Source of the DNA: Granulosicoccaceae bacterium
GTDB taxonomy: Bacteria; Pseudomonadota; Gammaproteobacteria; Granulosicoccales; Granulosicoccaceae
Length of the DNA: 64,000 bases
Reading direction: 5' to 3'
Assembly (NCBI GenBank): GCA_020629835.1
Contig: JAHDCO010000002.1
Coordinates: forward strand, 62,001 to 126,000
In this document: positions 1-12,749 of the stretch, piece by piece
Numbering within the stretch: position 1 is the stretch's first letter
How the letters are laid out: each line of letters opens with the position of its first letter
Translations under genes and position numbers: made by a program
The notes under the pieces: generated by a model
What the model was told of the DNA's origin: nothing
Database searches by the model: none
Seen by the model: only the letters and a program-made list of their open reading frames with translations

Positions 1-716
<716 letters not shown>

Positions 717-1580
717 CTAGACCGCTGCGGCGCCGCCGACGATTTCGGAAATTTCTTGAGTGATCGCTGCCTGGCGCGCTTTGTTGTAAACCAACTGAAG
801 TTCACCAATAAGCTCACCGGCGTTGTCAGAAGCGCTCTTCATAGCAATCATGCGAGCGGACATTTCACAAGCAACGTTTTCTACCACCGATTGATAGATC
901 AGTGATTCGATGTAGCGAGTCATCAAGTTATCCAGTACATCTTCCGCACTGGGTTCGTATAAGTAATCCCAAGCGCTTGCACGCTCTTCACCCAATTCAG
1001 CCACTGCCGGTAACAACTGCGTGACTCTTGGTGTCTGTGTCATGGTGTTAACGAATTCCGTCTCAACGATAAACAAGCGATCAATCTTGTTTTCATCGTA
1101 GGCATCCAGCATCACTCGCATCGCACCGATGAGCTCAGCCAACTCAGGTGAATCACCTAAGTCAGTGACGGAACCAACCACGTTGGCGCCCATTCGAGCA
1201 AACGCCTGCGTAGCTTTTTTGCCGATAGTTACCACATCAATCTCAACGCCTTGATCGTCGAACTCCTTCATTGCACTGACGGCGGCTTTGATCGCGTTGG
1301 TGTTTAAACCACCACACAAACCACGGTCCGTACTGACGATCATGAAACCGACCCGCTTTACATCGGGGCGGTCAATGACGTAGGGGTGCTTGTACTCAAC
1401 ATTCGCCGCTGCCACGTGGCCGATAACCTGGCGCATCTTGGTTGCATAAGGCCGGTTCGCATTCATGCGATCCTGTGCCTTACGCATTTTAGACGCAGCA
1501 ACCATCTCCATCGCTTTAGTGATCTTTTGAGTATTCTGAATACTCTTGATCTGCGTGCGTATTTCTTTACCTGAAGCCAT
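717..1580 (-). CDS. atpG: F1 ATP synthase subunit gamma
   Basis: Central stalk subunit of F1, 287 residues, the usual length. Its N- and C-terminal helices form the rotating coiled coil inside the alpha3beta3 head. Recognised by the N-terminus [20 protein letters not shown] and [15 protein letters not shown], the DRGLCGGLN segment and the C-terminal [19 protein letters not shown]. It lies between atpA (39 bp upstream) and atpD (33 bp downstream) and is surely cotranscribed with them. Start is the ATG at 1580. Confidence 0.98.
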   Translation of the reverse strand: MASGKEIRTQIKSIQNTQKITKAMEMVAASKMRKAQDRMNANRPYATKMRQVIGHVAAANVEYKHPYVIDRPDVKRVGFMIVSTDRGLCGGLNTNAIKAAVSAMKEFDDQGVEIDVVTIGKKATQAFARMGANVVGSVTDLGDSPELAELIGAMRVMLDAYDENKIDRLFIVETEFVNTMTQTPRVTQLLPAVAELGEERASAWDYLYEPSAEDVLDNLMTRYIESLIYQSVVENVACEMSARMIAMKSASDNAGELIGELQLVYNKARQAAITQEISEIVGGAAAV

Positions 1581-1619
1581 TGCTCACCTCGTTATCCGTT
1601 TATGCCGAAGTGCCCGTGC

Positions 1620-3161
1620 TTACCAAGTACCAGTCGATTTGAACGCTTCGATGCCTTTCTTGAAAGCGGCCTCGATGTTTTCATTCCAGTCGCCATCAGA
1701 GTCAACAGAATCTAACAGGTCCTGGTGGTTGCTACGGAAGTGGTCGTGCATCGCCGCTTCGAAGTCTACGATCTTGGCAACTTCAACATCATCGAGGTAG
1801 CCTTCGTTCGCAGCGTACAGCGATACACCCATTTCGCCGATAGACAGAGGTGCGTACTGCTTCTGCTTCATCAGTTCGGTAACACGTTGGCCGCGTTCGA
1901 GCTGCTTACGAGTGGCTTCATCCAAGTCTGATGCGAACTGAGCAAATGCCGCCAATTCACGGTACTGAGCCAAGGCCAGTCGAACACCACCACCTAACTT
2001 CTTGATGATCTTAGTCTGTGCCGCACCACCTACTCGTGATACGGATAAACCTGCGTTGATCGCTGGTCGGATACCTGCGTTGAACAGATCGGTTTCGAGG
2101 AAGATCTGACCATCGGTAATAGAAATTACGTTGGTTGGTACGAAGGCCGATACGTCACCTGCCTGAGTTTCAATGATCGGCAGTGCAGTCAATGAACCGG
2201 TCTTACCTTTGACTTCACCGTTGGTAAATTTTTCAACGTAGTCGGCATTCACCCGGCAAGCGCGCTCAAGTAGACGCGAGTGCAGGTAGAAAACGTCACC
2301 TGGGTACGCCTCACGACCTGGAGGACGACGCAGTAACAACGACACCTGTCGGTAGGCCCATGCCTGCTTGGTCAAATCGTCGTAAATGATCAGTGCGTCT
2401 TCACCGCGATCAAGGAAGTATTCGCCCATGGCACAACCTGCGTATGGTGCGATGTACTGCATCGCTGCAGAATCCGATGCACCGGCCGCAACCACGATGG
2501 TGTTTTCCATGGCGCCGTTTTCTTCGAGCTTGGTCACCACGTTAGCGATAGTGGACTGCTTCTGACCGACCGCTACGTAGATACATTTAATACCTGTACC
2601 CTTCTGGTTGATGATGGCATCTACCGCTACGGCAGTCTTACCGGTCTGACGGTCACCGATAATCAATTCGCGCTGACCACGACCTACTGGCACCATCGCA
2701 TCGATTGCTTTCAAACCGGTTTGAACAGGTTGATCTACCGATTGACGTTCGATTACACCGGGCGCTACGCGCTCAATGGGTGACGTAATTTTGGCTTCTA
2801 CCGGGCCCTTGCCGTCAATCGGCTCACCCAATGAGTTAACAACACGACCCAACAGCTCAGGACCTGTCGGAACTTCCAAAATTCGGCCTGTGCACTGAAC
2901 CTTGTCACCTTCCGATAGTTCTTCGTAGTTACCAAGCACTACCGCACCGACAGAATCTCGTTCGAGGTTCAAGGCCAATCCATAAAGATTGTCGTTGAAC
3001 TTCAACATCTCGCCTGACATGGCTTCGGTTAGGCCGTGAATTCGAACGATACCGTCGTTCAAGCTCACAATGGTGCCTTCATTGCGTGCGTCTGCTGACG
3101 CTTCGAAGTTACCAATGCGCTGTTTAATCAGCTCACTGATTTCTGATGGGTTAAGTTGCAT
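1620..3161 (-). CDS. atpA: F1 ATP synthase subunit alpha
   Basis: Non-catalytic nucleotide-binding subunit of F1, 513 residues, the same length as in other gammaproteobacteria. It starts [20 protein letters not shown]. The P-loop GDRQTGKTA is at about residue 170, and the alpha/beta signature [17 protein letters not shown] follows at about residue 365. Downstream it is closely followed by atpG. Upstream it is separated from atpH by 182 bp, much longer than the other gaps in the operon (see findings). Confidence 0.98.
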   Translation of the reverse strand: MQLNPSEISELIKQRIGNFEASADARNEGTIVSLNDGIVRIHGLTEAMSGEMLKFNDNLYGLALNLERDSVGAVVLGNYEELSEGDKVQCTGRILEVPTGPELLGRVVNSLGEPIDGKGPVEAKITSPIERVAPGVIERQSVDQPVQTGLKAIDAMVPVGRGQRELIIGDRQTGKTAVAVDAIINQKGTGIKCIYVAVGQKQSTIANVVTKLEENGAMENTIVVAAGASDSAAMQYIAPYAGCAMGEYFLDRGEDALIIYDDLTKQAWAYRQVSLLLRRPPGREAYPGDVFYLHSRLLERACRVNADYVEKFTNGEVKGKTGSLTALPIIETQAGDVSAFVPTNVISITDGQIFLETDLFNAGIRPAINAGLSVSRVGGAAQTKIIKKLGGGVRLALAQYRELAAFAQFASDLDEATRKQLERGQRVTELMKQKQYAPLSIGEMGVSLYAANEGYLDDVEVAKIVDFEAAMHDHFRSNHQDLLDSVDSDGDWNENIEAAFKKGIEAFKSTGTW

Positions 3162-3343
3162 GCATCAATCCTCTGTTAATCGGCTCGTCGCTTACTCGCG
3201 ACACAGACGGGGCCGGTGTTAACGCGCCTCGAACCCAACTGATGTGGTTGGATTGGGCGGGCGTACCGCACCGGTTTTACCGTCAAACGACACGCTGTCG
3301 CACTTGCGCAGCCTGCCGAACAAAATTTAAAGGCAGATCGCGA
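3162..3343. other. Enlarged atpH-atpA intergenic spacer
   Basis: This 182-bp stretch between the stop of atpH and the start of atpA holds no reading frame that I can support. It is G+C-rich with several short inverted repeats (for example CCAAC/GTTGG around 3234-3250), but I see no clear intrinsic terminator with a T-run. In most atp operons this gap is a few to a few tens of bases. It could hold an internal promoter, an mRNA-processing site or a structured leader for atpA, but none is demonstrated here. Confidence 0.5.
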
Positions 3344-3877
3344 TCAGTGATTGACCGCGTTCGCCAGTGTTTCAACTCGGCCTTTCAATGAGCCGTCGAT
3401 TACCAAATCGCCAGCGCGAATTACCGCACCGCCAATAAGAGCTTCATCAACGGTCTCAACTAGCCGAACTTTTCTTTCCAAACGCTTGCTCAGCGCATCT
3501 ACGATGCTCTGGCGTTGCGCGTCTGTCAGTGGAAATGCCGTAGTGACGTTCGCATCGATTTCGCCTTCTTCTTCAGCGCGGAGCACCTCAAAATTTTCAC
3601 GAATATCGCCCATCAAACCCAAACGATTGTTTTCCGCCAGTAACCGGATGAAAGATCGGCTTTCGTCGTCCATCTGATCATCAACCTGTTCAATCATCTG
3701 CGCTCGATCTTGATGGGTAAAACCCGGGGCATCAAGTCGGCTTGCCATGTCTGGGTGCGAAACAAGCGCTGCCCAGAAGTCCAAGCGGCCTGACCACGCG
3801 TCGAATTTACCCGAGTCCCGGGCTATCTCGAAAACCGCCTTGGCATAGGGTCGTGCGATGGTTGAGAAGTCTGCCAT
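3344..3877 (-). CDS. atpH: F1 ATP synthase subunit delta
   Basis: Peripheral-stalk connector that joins F1 to the b subunits. 177 residues, normal length. Recognised by the N-terminus STIARPYAKAVFEIARDSGK and the C-terminal block VDEALIGGAVIRAGDLVIDGSLKGR typical of the OSCP/delta family. It follows atpF by 12 bp. Start is the ATG at 3877. Confidence 0.97.
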   Translation of the reverse strand: MADFSTIARPYAKAVFEIARDSGKFDAWSGRLDFWAALVSHPDMASRLDAPGFTHQDRAQMIEQVDDQMDDESRSFIRLLAENNRLGLMGDIRENFEVLRAEEEGEIDANVTTAFPLTDAQRQSIVDALSKRLERKVRLVETVDEALIGGAVIRAGDLVIDGSLKGRVETLANAVNH

Positions 3878-3889
3878 TCGCTTAAGACT

Positions 3890-4360
3890 CTAAATCTGAC
3901 CGACGAGGTCATCAATGACCTTGGCGTGTGACTCTGCGTTAACTTCACTGCCCAGGATTTTGCGAGCACCTTCAACAGCGATGGAACCTACCTGCTGTCT
4001 CAAGCCTTCGCGAGCGTTTACCACTTCCTGTTCAATCTCTGCACTGGCTGTCGCTTTGATACGCTCAGCTTCTGTGCGGGCGGTGTCTTTGGACGCCTCA
4101 ACAATTTCGTTACTGCGCTTCTGTGCTTGGGCAACGATTTCTGCGGCTTGAGCTTTCGCATCTTCCAGCATGGTCGCGATTTCAGCTTCTGCTTCTTCGC
4201 GACGCTGAGAGCTTTGCTCGGCAGCAGCCAATCCGTCAGCAATTCGAGCTTGACGCTCGCGCAGACTGGTAATGATGGGCGGCCAGACAAACTTCATGCA
4301 GAACAAGACGAATATGAAAAACGATATCGCCTGTCCTATCAGTGTAGCGTTCATGTTCAT
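3890..4360 (-). CDS. atpF: F0 ATP synthase subunit b
   Basis: Membrane-anchored peripheral stalk subunit, 156 residues, as in Escherichia coli. It starts [20 protein letters not shown], a single N-terminal transmembrane helix, followed by a long charged, Ala/Glu-rich helix (residues about 30-140) that dimerises as a coiled coil. It sits between atpE (32 bp upstream) and atpH (12 bp downstream). Confidence 0.97.
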   Translation of the reverse strand: MNMNATLIGQAISFFIFVLFCMKFVWPPIITSLRERQARIADGLAAAEQSSQRREEAEAEIATMLEDAKAQAAEIVAQAQKRSNEIVEASKDTARTEAERIKATASAEIEQEVVNAREGLRQQVGSIAVEGARKILGSEVNAESHAKVIDDLVGQI

Positions 4361-4392
4361 AGGCCTATCCTCTTAGTCTGGTTCGGCCTGTT

Positions 4393-4656
<264 letters not shown>

Positions 4657-4714
4657 CTAACGGTTTAGGTGTAAATCGATTAAAAAATTAAGGGTTTAGA
4701 TCAAAAAGGTTACA

Positions 4715-5964
<1,250 letters not shown>

Positions 5965-6124
5965 TAGAAACGGGCCTTTTGGTGTCCAGTGGTTTGACGA
6001 ACGATTGCGTCCATGCGGGCTATATTCGACAAGCGCGCGGAGTATAGCAGTGTTTTTAGGCACAGATGCCGCGATAGCAAAGTAATCGATGAAAGAACAA
6101 GGCTGTTGCCACAGCCGATAAACA

Positions 6125-7126
6125 CTACTTGAAGTGGTTCAAAATTCCGTCCAGCTCCTCCATGGAGTGATACTGGATTTCCAGCTTGCCCGAGCCGCCT
6201 GCTTTGTGGCGGATTGACACATTAGCGCCAAATTTTTCGCTCAGCCGGGCGGCCAATCGGTCTATGTCAGGGTCTGAAACCGTGCCTTTGGTAGAAGCCG
6301 GTGCCTGTCCTTTTCGTAAGCCTTTAATGTACTGCTCAACCGCTCTAACGGTGAGCCCCTGACGCGCTATCCGCCGCGCCAGCTCTGGCTGCTCGTCCGT
6401 TGGAGCACCCAGGAGTGCACGGGCATGGCCCATGTCAATCTCGCCTCGATCAACCATCGCCTTCACTTCGTCATGCAAATCGAGCAGCCGCATCAGGTTC
6501 GTTACGGCAGAACGAGAGCGACCCACTGAGTCGGCCACCTCCTGGTGTGACAGACCAAATTCTTCACACAATCGTTGCAGGGCTTCAGCCTCTTCCAACG
6601 GGTTTAAATCCTTGCGTTGAATATTTTCAATCAACGACACGGCCGCTACCGAACGATCTTCAAGACTTCGCACAATGGCTGGAATGTCGCTCATGCCAGC
6701 GAGCTGTGCTGCGCGCCAACGACGCTCACCGGCGATTAATTCGAATTTACCCGGACCACTGGGCCTCACCAGAATGGGCTGAATAAGGCCCTCACTGCGC
6801 AATGAATCTGCAAGCTCCTGCAACAGCTCGGCATCAAAATGGCGGCGGGGCTGGTAGGTACCCCGCTCGATCTGATCGATATCAATGAGTCGAAGCTTAT
6901 CCTTGTGCGCACCTTCCGCCTCTGTTGTGGGCACTGTAGTGGGTGAATTCGCATCCGGAGCGACGACAGGCTCTGTCGCTGTCGATTTATCGCTTTGTGA
7001 ATCCTCTGTCGCCGCGCTGGACGCAGTCCGTTCAGTCATCGCCGCGGGTCGCGTCGATGCGCCGCCACTTCGTCTGTCGAGAAGCGTGCCTAACCCTCGA
7101 CCCATGGTTTTTTTCTTGGCTGCCAT
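6125..7126 (-). CDS. parB: Chromosome-partitioning protein ParB
   Basis: CTP-dependent DNA clamp that loads at parS and spreads along the chromosome. 333 residues. An N-terminal basic and low-complexity segment (1-75) is followed by the ParB N domain with GERRWRAAQLAG and ENIQRKDLNPLEEA, then a helix-turn-helix SHQEVADSVGRSRSAVTNLM, and a C-terminal dimerisation part. It lies 6 bp after parA. The low-complexity N-terminus is Thr/Ser/Ala-rich and probably the ParA-stimulating segment. Its likely target sites are the four parS-like sequences at 19529-20082. Confidence 0.97.
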   Translation of the reverse strand: MAAKKKTMGRGLGTLLDRRSGGASTRPAAMTERTASSAATEDSQSDKSTATEPVVAPDANSPTTVPTTEAEGAHKDKLRLIDIDQIERGTYQPRRHFDAELLQELADSLRSEGLIQPILVRPSGPGKFELIAGERRWRAAQLAGMSDIPAIVRSLEDRSVAAVSLIENIQRKDLNPLEEAEALQRLCEEFGLSHQEVADSVGRSRSAVTNLMRLLDLHDEVKAMVDRGEIDMGHARALLGAPTDEQPELARRIARQGLTVRAVEQYIKGLRKGQAPASTKGTVSDPDIDRLAARLSEKFGANVSIRHKAGGSGKLEIQYHSMEELDGILNHFK

Positions 7127-7132
7127 AGCGTC

Positions 7133-7996
7133 CTACACCTCAGCCGGGTTTTCGGCCGACATCTTTGGCGATGATTCTGATTCAGCGTGATTTTTGGACA
7201 CGGCTGATTGAGAGTGGATAGGTTCCGACACTTTGGGGTGCTGTCGTTCAATCTCGCCAGCCAACGCCAGGTAGGCAAGAGCACCTCGAGAGCTTCGATC
7301 GTATTCAACAATCGATAAACCGTGGCTAGGTGCCTCCGCCAGGCGTACATTGCGTGGCACGATCGTTCTAAATACCTGGTCACCAAAGTGTTCAACTAAT
7401 TGATTGGAGACTTCAACTCCGAGGTTATTGCGCCCGTCGTACATGGTGCGCAGCAAACCCTCCACGACCAGTTCGGGATTGACCGCATCCCGGACACCAT
7501 CAATGGTATCCAGCAGGGCAGATAATCCCTCGAGTGCGTAGTACTCGCATTGGATAGGTACCAGAACGCTGTCAGCAGCCACGAACGCGTTCAAGGTAAG
7601 TAGGTTCAGAGACGGTGGGCAATCGATTAACACGTAGTGGTATTCATCACCTAACCGATCAACACTTTGACGCAAACGAGATTCACGCTCGTCCATGCTC
7701 ATGAGCTCAATTTCGGCCGCCGTAAGGTCGGCATTTGCCGGTAGCACGTGCACACCTGATGCGGACGAGTCTTGTATGACGTCCGCTATTGGGGTGCCGT
7801 CGACAAGTACATCCAAAACGGATCGAGTGAGCTCGTACTTATCGATCCCACAACCCATGGTGGCATTGCCTTGCGGGTCCAGGTCGATGAGTAAGACGCG
7901 CTTACCCATGGAACCTAGCGCAGCGGCGAGATTAACCGACGTAGTGGTTTTACCCACCCCACCTTTTTGGTTAGCGATAGCGATCTTGCGACTCAT
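7133..7996 (-). CDS. parA: Chromosome-partitioning ATPase ParA (Soj type)
   Basis: Deviant-Walker ATPase that works with ParB to move the origin. 287 residues from the ATG at 7996 (MSRKIAIANQKGGVGKTT). The frame stays open to 8020 but the extra residues are not family-like. Walker A KGGVGKTT is at residues about 10-17, and VLLIDLDPQG follows. The C-terminal 40 residues after EIERQHPKV are polar and poorly conserved. Its ATG overlaps the rsmG stop in an ATGA, so rsmG-parA-parB form one coupled unit. Confidence 0.97.
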   Translation of the reverse strand: MSRKIAIANQKGGVGKTTTSVNLAAALGSMGKRVLLIDLDPQGNATMGCGIDKYELTRSVLDVLVDGTPIADVIQDSSASGVHVLPANADLTAAEIELMSMDERESRLRQSVDRLGDEYHYVLIDCPPSLNLLTLNAFVAADSVLVPIQCEYYALEGLSALLDTIDGVRDAVNPELVVEGLLRTMYDGRNNLGVEVSNQLVEHFGDQVFRTIVPRNVRLAEAPSHGLSIVEYDRSSRGALAYLALAGEIERQHPKVSEPIHSQSAVSKNHAESESSPKMSAENPAEV

Positions 7997-8667
7997 GTTG
8001 CCAGTGTACCGCGAATGCACACCGCCACATGCCGTTCAGCCGATTCACCAGGCACATCAATGCGCTGCATACTTTCCAGCGACCAACCTTCTGGCAAATC
8101 CGAAGGCATCAGTTCGGCTTGGCCCAACATGACAACCGCCCGACCACCTGGACGGCAATGCGGCCTGGTTAGATTAAGAAAATCTTTTGGAGCGGCGAAT
8201 GCTCGTGACATGACGGTGTGCGCCATTGCATCACTAGCTTCAATTCTTTGATGAAAGACACTGAGATTGCTAAACCCCAATTCCATAATGGCTTGGCGTT
8301 GAAAGCGCACTTTCTTGCCATTCGTTTCAATGGATGCAAACTGCTTATTTGGATAAGCAATGGCTAAAGGTATAACCGGTAAGCCAGCACCTGAACCAAC
8401 ATCAAGTACATCAAAAACACCCGGCTCTTGCTCAAGTGTCGTTGATTGCTTTTGAATGTAGGGTCCAATGCTTAATGAATCCAGCACATGTCGGGTAATC
8501 GATTCAGATAACGTTGATGCCGCAACCAGGTTAAACGCCTTCGTCCATTTAGCCAGTAACTGATCGAACGCTAATAACACTTCGCATTGTTCAGCACTTA
8601 AAGAAACGCCTACATTTTCCGCAAGAAAACGCAGTTCTTCAGGCTTGATAGATGAGAGTTTGCTCAT
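7993..8667 (-). CDS. rsmG: 16S rRNA (guanine527-N7)-methyltransferase RsmG
   Basis: SAM-dependent methyltransferase of 16S rRNA G527 (formerly gidB). 224 residues from ATG 8667 (MSKLSSIKPEELRFLAENVG). Motif I is DVLDVGSGAGLPVIPLAIAYP, followed by IETNGKKVRFQRQAIMELG. The C-terminus extends past the catalytic fold to a four-base overlap with parA. The frame is open upstream to 8742, which would overlap the divergent lipoprotein promoter region, so the shorter start is preferred. Confidence 0.96.
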   Translation of the reverse strand: MSKLSSIKPEELRFLAENVGVSLSAEQCEVLLAFDQLLAKWTKAFNLVAASTLSESITRHVLDSLSIGPYIQKQSTTLEQEPGVFDVLDVGSGAGLPVIPLAIAYPNKQFASIETNGKKVRFQRQAIMELGFSNLSVFHQRIEASDAMAHTVMSRAFAAPKDFLNLTRPHCRPGGRAVVMLGQAELMPSDLPEGWSLESMQRIDVPGESAERHVAVCIRGTLAT

Positions 8668-8760
8668 GTTGACAAAACCTTGTCGATGTACTCGCGTCCG
8701 TATGACATCATCTATGCATTGTCCAATTTTGGTTGTGCGCAACTCGCACAGGATGTCTCA

Positions 8761-9408
8761 ATGAAACGCGAATACGCATTCGCTGCGAAATGGTTAAGCC
8801 TTTGCATTTGCACTGTTGCTTTAACAGCTTGTAGTTCCTCGAGCTCAAATAACAGCTCATCTAATTCCGCTGAGCTGCCACCACAAAGTGGCGAAGGTGG
8901 CCAACAAGGCGTGTTCAACCCACAAGCCAGTTTGGATGTATTCGCCTGTGAAGCTCAATACTACAGAGAACTCCGAGGTTCCTACTTTGGGCAAGTCAGT
9001 TACACCGCGCCTAATGATAACCAAGCCACCTGTACTTGGGAGGCGAGTCTGCAAGTTCGTGGTAATTACCAAGACCCGGCAGACACACGCGTTTGCGAAA
9101 TCACCAGTATTTATTCCTACACACTAACTGACGGTGGTGACCAATGCGTAGATGGTTCGCTAACCGCTCCCATGGATGACCCACTGGCTGCAAGCCCAAA
9201 CCGGCTGGATTGGGAAAGCCCGGAATGGCCTGAAGACCTTCCCATGCTGATCAATCCGGGTATCGACGACAACGCAGTAATTCCGGCCGGCACCATCGCA
9301 GCTTCCGCACGCCGCGTAAACTGGCGATTTGATGGCTTGGATGAAGCGCTTTTACTCGACGACAACGACGCGGATGGCATAGTCGAAGGCACTTTGGTTA
9401 AGCGCTAG
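8761..9408 (+). CDS. Putative lipoprotein of unknown function
   Basis: 215 residues from ATG 8761 (MKREYAFAAKWLSLCICTVAL). A signal peptide ends in the lipobox LTAC, giving a lipidated Cys at about residue 24, followed by a Ser/Asn linker. Four more cysteines (FACEA, ATCTW, RVCEI, DQCVD) could form two disulfides. The C-terminal part is acidic (DDNDADGIVEG). I recognise no family. It stands alone on the plus strand between mnmG and rsmG, two genes that are often adjacent, and ends 23 bp before the mnmG stop. The frame is open back to 8680 but only the 8761 start gives a proper signal peptide. Confidence 0.8.
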   Translation: MKREYAFAAKWLSLCICTVALTACSSSSSNNSSSNSAELPPQSGEGGQQGVFNPQASLDVFACEAQYYRELRGSYFGQVSYTAPNDNQATCTWEASLQVRGNYQDPADTRVCEITSIYSYTLTDGGDQCVDGSLTAPMDDPLAASPNRLDWESPEWPEDLPMLINPGIDDNAVIPAGTIAASARRVNWRFDGLDEALLLDDNDADGIVEGTLVKR

Positions 9409-9431
9409 CCAGCTACAGGTTGCTGAACAGA

Positions 9432-11321
9432 CTAAGCGCTTTCCGGCAGTGCGGTTTTCTTTAAATAAATAGCAAGCAGTGACACAGCAGCCGGCGTTAC
9501 CCCGGAAATTCTAGCGGCCTGGCCTAAGGTTTCCGGTTTATGCTCGAGCAGCTTTTGAGTTATCTCGTTTGATAGTCCCGAGACACTGTTGTAGTCAAAG
9601 TCGACTGGCAAGCGAACGCTTTGTTGTGCCCTTGCACGTTCTACATCGGCCTGCTGACGATCCAGATAGCCTGCGTATTTGCCTTGTATCTCAACTTGCT
9701 CAATCACAGATGCATCGAATCCAGCCAGTTCAGGAGCAATCATCGGCAGCAATTCATTCAGCCGAACTTCGGGCATTTTTAGTAAATCACTGGCATGGCG
9801 TTCACGACTCAGCGATAAGCCGGTGGCCTCTTCAACGGCTTTGAATTCAGGCTGACCGGGATGTATCACTAAAGCTTTCAATGCTTTACCCAGTTCATCA
9901 ACGGCCAGGCTTTTCGCCTGAAAGGCCGCCCATCGATGATCATCAACTAAACCAAGCTCACGACCCTTCGCGGTTAAACGCATGTCAGCGTTGTCTTCAC
10001 GCAGCATCAGTCGATACTCGGCCCGGCTGGTAAACATCCGATAAGGCTCACGCGTACCACGCGTAATAAGATCATCGATCAATACACCAATGTAGGCTTC
10101 GTCCCGGCGCGGCGTCCAGGGCTCAAGCCCCTGTACCTGACGTGCTGCGTTCAGACCCGCGATGAGGCCTTGTGCTGCCGCTTCCTCGTAACCCGTTGTG
10201 CCGTTGATTTGCCCAGCGAAAAACAATCGCTTTAGTGGCTTGGTTTCAAGGGAAGCGCTCAAGCCGCGTGGGTCGAAATAGTCATACTCGATTGCATAAC
10301 CCGGTCGAGTGATATGGGCATTTTCAAAACCCTTTATCGACTGCACGTAGTTGATTTGCACATCAAAAGGCAAACTGGTGGAAATACCATTGGGGTAAAT
10401 CTCATGAGTCGTTAAGCCTTCTGGCTCAATAAATATCTGATGCGAAGTTTTATCGGCGAATCGCACCACCTTGTCTTCAATTGACGGACAGTATCTGGGC
10501 CCTACGCCTTCAATTTCCCCTGAAAACAACGGTGATCGATGCAGTGCTGCGCGGATGATGTCATGCGTGCGTTCGGACGTATGGGTAATGTGGCAGTGCA
10601 CCTGTTGAGGATGCTGATCAACAGAACCCAAATACGAAAATACCGGCCTGGGTGAATCGCCCGGCTGTGGCTGCAAATGCGTGTAATCAATGGTGCGGGC
10701 ATCAATGCGCGGTGGTGTACCGGTTTTTAAACGACCGACTTCCAATGGAAGCTCTCGCATTCGAGCAGCGAGGGTTGCAGCCGGAGGATCACCAGCGCGC
10801 CCTGCAGCAGAATTCGCATCGCCCACATGAATTTTCCCGGCTAAAAAAGTCCCGACCGTTAACACAACTGCATGCGCTCGGAATTTCACACCCAGCTGTG
10901 TGATGGCACCACGGACTTCATCCCCTTCCACAATCAGGTCATCAACCGGTTGTTGAAATAAGGTTAGGTTGGGTTGGTTTTCGAGTATTTGGCGAATGGC
11001 TGAACGGTAGAGCGAGCGGTCAGCTTGAGCACGAGTAGCCCTGACCGCAGGACCTTTGCGGGAATTCAGTGTACGAAAGTGAATACCAGCAGCATCTGCA
11101 GCCTTCCCCATGGCACCACCCAGGGCATCGATTTCCTTGACTAAATGGCCTTTGCCGATACCACCTATGGCCGGGTTACAGCTCATCTGCCCGAGGGTTT
11201 CGATGTTATGCGTGAGTAGCAGCGTAGAGGCACCCGTGCGAGCGGACGCCAGCGCAGCTTCGGTGCCGGCGTGACCTCCGCCTACAACGATCACATCAAA
11301 ATGAGTAGGAAATTCCATCAT
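9432..11321 (-). CDS. mnmG: tRNA uridine-5-carboxymethylaminomethyl modification enzyme MnmG
   Basis: FAD enzyme that with MnmE adds the cmnm5 group to U34 of certain tRNAs. 629 residues, full length. The dinucleotide-binding motif [12 protein letters not shown] is at about residue 10. Family signatures [20 protein letters not shown] and [13 protein letters not shown] are present, as is the YEEAAAQG block. The C-terminal helical MnmE-binding domain is intact. It lies 45 bp after mnmE, so the two partners are probably coexpressed. Formerly gidA. Confidence 0.98.
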   Translation of the reverse strand: MMEFPTHFDVIVVGGGHAGTEAALASARTGASTLLLTHNIETLGQMSCNPAIGGIGKGHLVKEIDALGGAMGKAADAAGIHFRTLNSRKGPAVRATRAQADRSLYRSAIRQILENQPNLTLFQQPVDDLIVEGDEVRGAITQLGVKFRAHAVVLTVGTFLAGKIHVGDANSAAGRAGDPPAATLAARMRELPLEVGRLKTGTPPRIDARTIDYTHLQPQPGDSPRPVFSYLGSVDQHPQQVHCHITHTSERTHDIIRAALHRSPLFSGEIEGVGPRYCPSIEDKVVRFADKTSHQIFIEPEGLTTHEIYPNGISTSLPFDVQINYVQSIKGFENAHITRPGYAIEYDYFDPRGLSASLETKPLKRLFFAGQINGTTGYEEAAAQGLIAGLNAARQVQGLEPWTPRRDEAYIGVLIDDLITRGTREPYRMFTSRAEYRLMLREDNADMRLTAKGRELGLVDDHRWAAFQAKSLAVDELGKALKALVIHPGQPEFKAVEEATGLSLSRERHASDLLKMPEVRLNELLPMIAPELAGFDASVIEQVEIQGKYAGYLDRQQADVERARAQQSVRLPVDFDYNSVSGLSNEITQKLLEHKPETLGQAARISGVTPAAVSLLAIYLKKTALPESA

Positions 11322-11366
11322 CTGATTATATAGAGAGGGGTAAACAGAAGTTTGTGGTTAAGTTCA

Positions 11367-12737
11367 TTACTTACCAATACAAAATTGGCCGAATACCTTT
11401 CCGAGAAGATCTTCAGTATCAAAACGACCGGTTACTTCATCCAACGCAGACCTCGCCAGCCGTAACTCTTCGGCAGCCAGTTCTGGCATATCCCCTTGAT
11501 TCAGACGATTCAAGGCGGCATCGGCGGCTTCCCGAGAGCGCTGCAGCGCGTCTAAATGCCTCCGACGAGCGCTGAATACACCCTCAACTGCCGTATCTCG
11601 ACCCGCCGTCTGGATAAGATGATCTCTCAGCGCATCCAGACCTTCGTCCGCTTTGATGGAGAGAAACAGAACCTCTTGTGCGCCGGTCGCTTCTTTGAAG
11701 CGCTCTGCCGTATCCTGAAGGGCGGATTTTACGGAACTCTCAACCGCGTCCATCTTGTTAATTAATAAAGTGGAAGGGGCATTAAGCTTTGCGAGACGAT
11801 GGGTTTCAGGCAACACCGGCTGACTGGCGTCCACCAGGATGAGCACATGGTCAGCTGAGGCTAACGCTTGCTCCGCTCTATCGATGCCGTGTTGTTCCAC
11901 AACATCATCGGTTAGCCGAATACCAGCCGTATCCATTAGATGCAATGGAATACCATCCAGCGTGATGTGCTCGTGCAGTACATCTCGGGTTGTGCCAGCA
12001 ATATCAGTAACAATGGCCCTATCGGTACCGCTCAAGGCATTGAGTAAGCTGGATTTCCCGACGTTAGCGACGCCAGCAATGACAACCGTTAATCCATCGG
12101 TTAAGCGGCTGCCTTGCGTTGCACGCTCAAACACAGAATCGAATGCTTCAAGCAGTTCACGAACCCGTTGTTTGAACACGGGATCTGACAAAAAATCAAT
12201 TTCTTCTTCGCTGAAATCCAGCGCCGCTTCCAACCAAGCTCGCAGCGTCATCAGTTCTTCACTGATGGCATTAACCGCCTGAGAAAATTCGCCATCTAAC
12301 GAACGAATAGCGGCTTGCGCCGCCGCTTGGCTGGAGGCATCAATTAAATCAGCAACCGCTTCGGCTTGAGCCAAATCCATACGGTCATTCAAAAAAGCCC
12401 GCTCGGTGAATTCGCCTGGGCGTGCCGGACGCGCACCACAGGCAAGCACTCGCTGCAGCACCATATCCAACACCACCGGGCCGCCATGCCCCTGTAATTC
12501 GAGTACTGCCTCACCCGTGTACGAGTTCGGTGCATCAAAGCGTATCGCCAGGCCTTCATCCAGCGTTTGCCCTGCATCATCAACAAACGGCAAGTGATGC
12601 GCATGCCGTGCCGTCAGTGTCTTACCGGTTATCTGCCGCGCAATGTCAGGAACTGCAGGCCCGCTGATTCTGATAATGCCAACACCAGCGCGGCCAGATC
12701 CTGTTGCGACCGCAGCTATGGTGTCGGTTGTGTACAT
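11367..12737 (-). CDS. mnmE: tRNA modification GTPase MnmE
   Basis: GTPase partner of MnmG, 456 residues. The N-terminal folate-binding domain starts TDTIAAVATGSGRAGVGIIR. The inserted G domain has GVANVGKSSLLN, DTAGI and NKMD. The protein ends with the diagnostic CIGK containing the catalytic-loop cysteine. It follows yidC by 12 bp. No damage seen. Confidence 0.98.
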   Translation of the reverse strand: MYTTDTIAAVATGSGRAGVGIIRISGPAVPDIARQITGKTLTARHAHHLPFVDDAGQTLDEGLAIRFDAPNSYTGEAVLELQGHGGPVVLDMVLQRVLACGARPARPGEFTERAFLNDRMDLAQAEAVADLIDASSQAAAQAAIRSLDGEFSQAVNAISEELMTLRAWLEAALDFSEEEIDFLSDPVFKQRVRELLEAFDSVFERATQGSRLTDGLTVVIAGVANVGKSSLLNALSGTDRAIVTDIAGTTRDVLHEHITLDGIPLHLMDTAGIRLTDDVVEQHGIDRAEQALASADHVLILVDASQPVLPETHRLAKLNAPSTLLINKMDAVESSVKSALQDTAERFKEATGAQEVLFLSIKADEGLDALRDHLIQTAGRDTAVEGVFSARRRHLDALQRSREAADAALNRLNQGDMPELAAEELRLARSALDEVTGRFDTEDLLGKVFGQFCIGK

Positions 12738-12749
12738 GGTGGCGAGTAT

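Noticed and set aside
7695-8251. Plus-strand frames antisense to parA and rsmG
   Set aside because: Opposite-strand shadows of confident genes, with Ser/Thr/Pro-rich composition typical of such frames.
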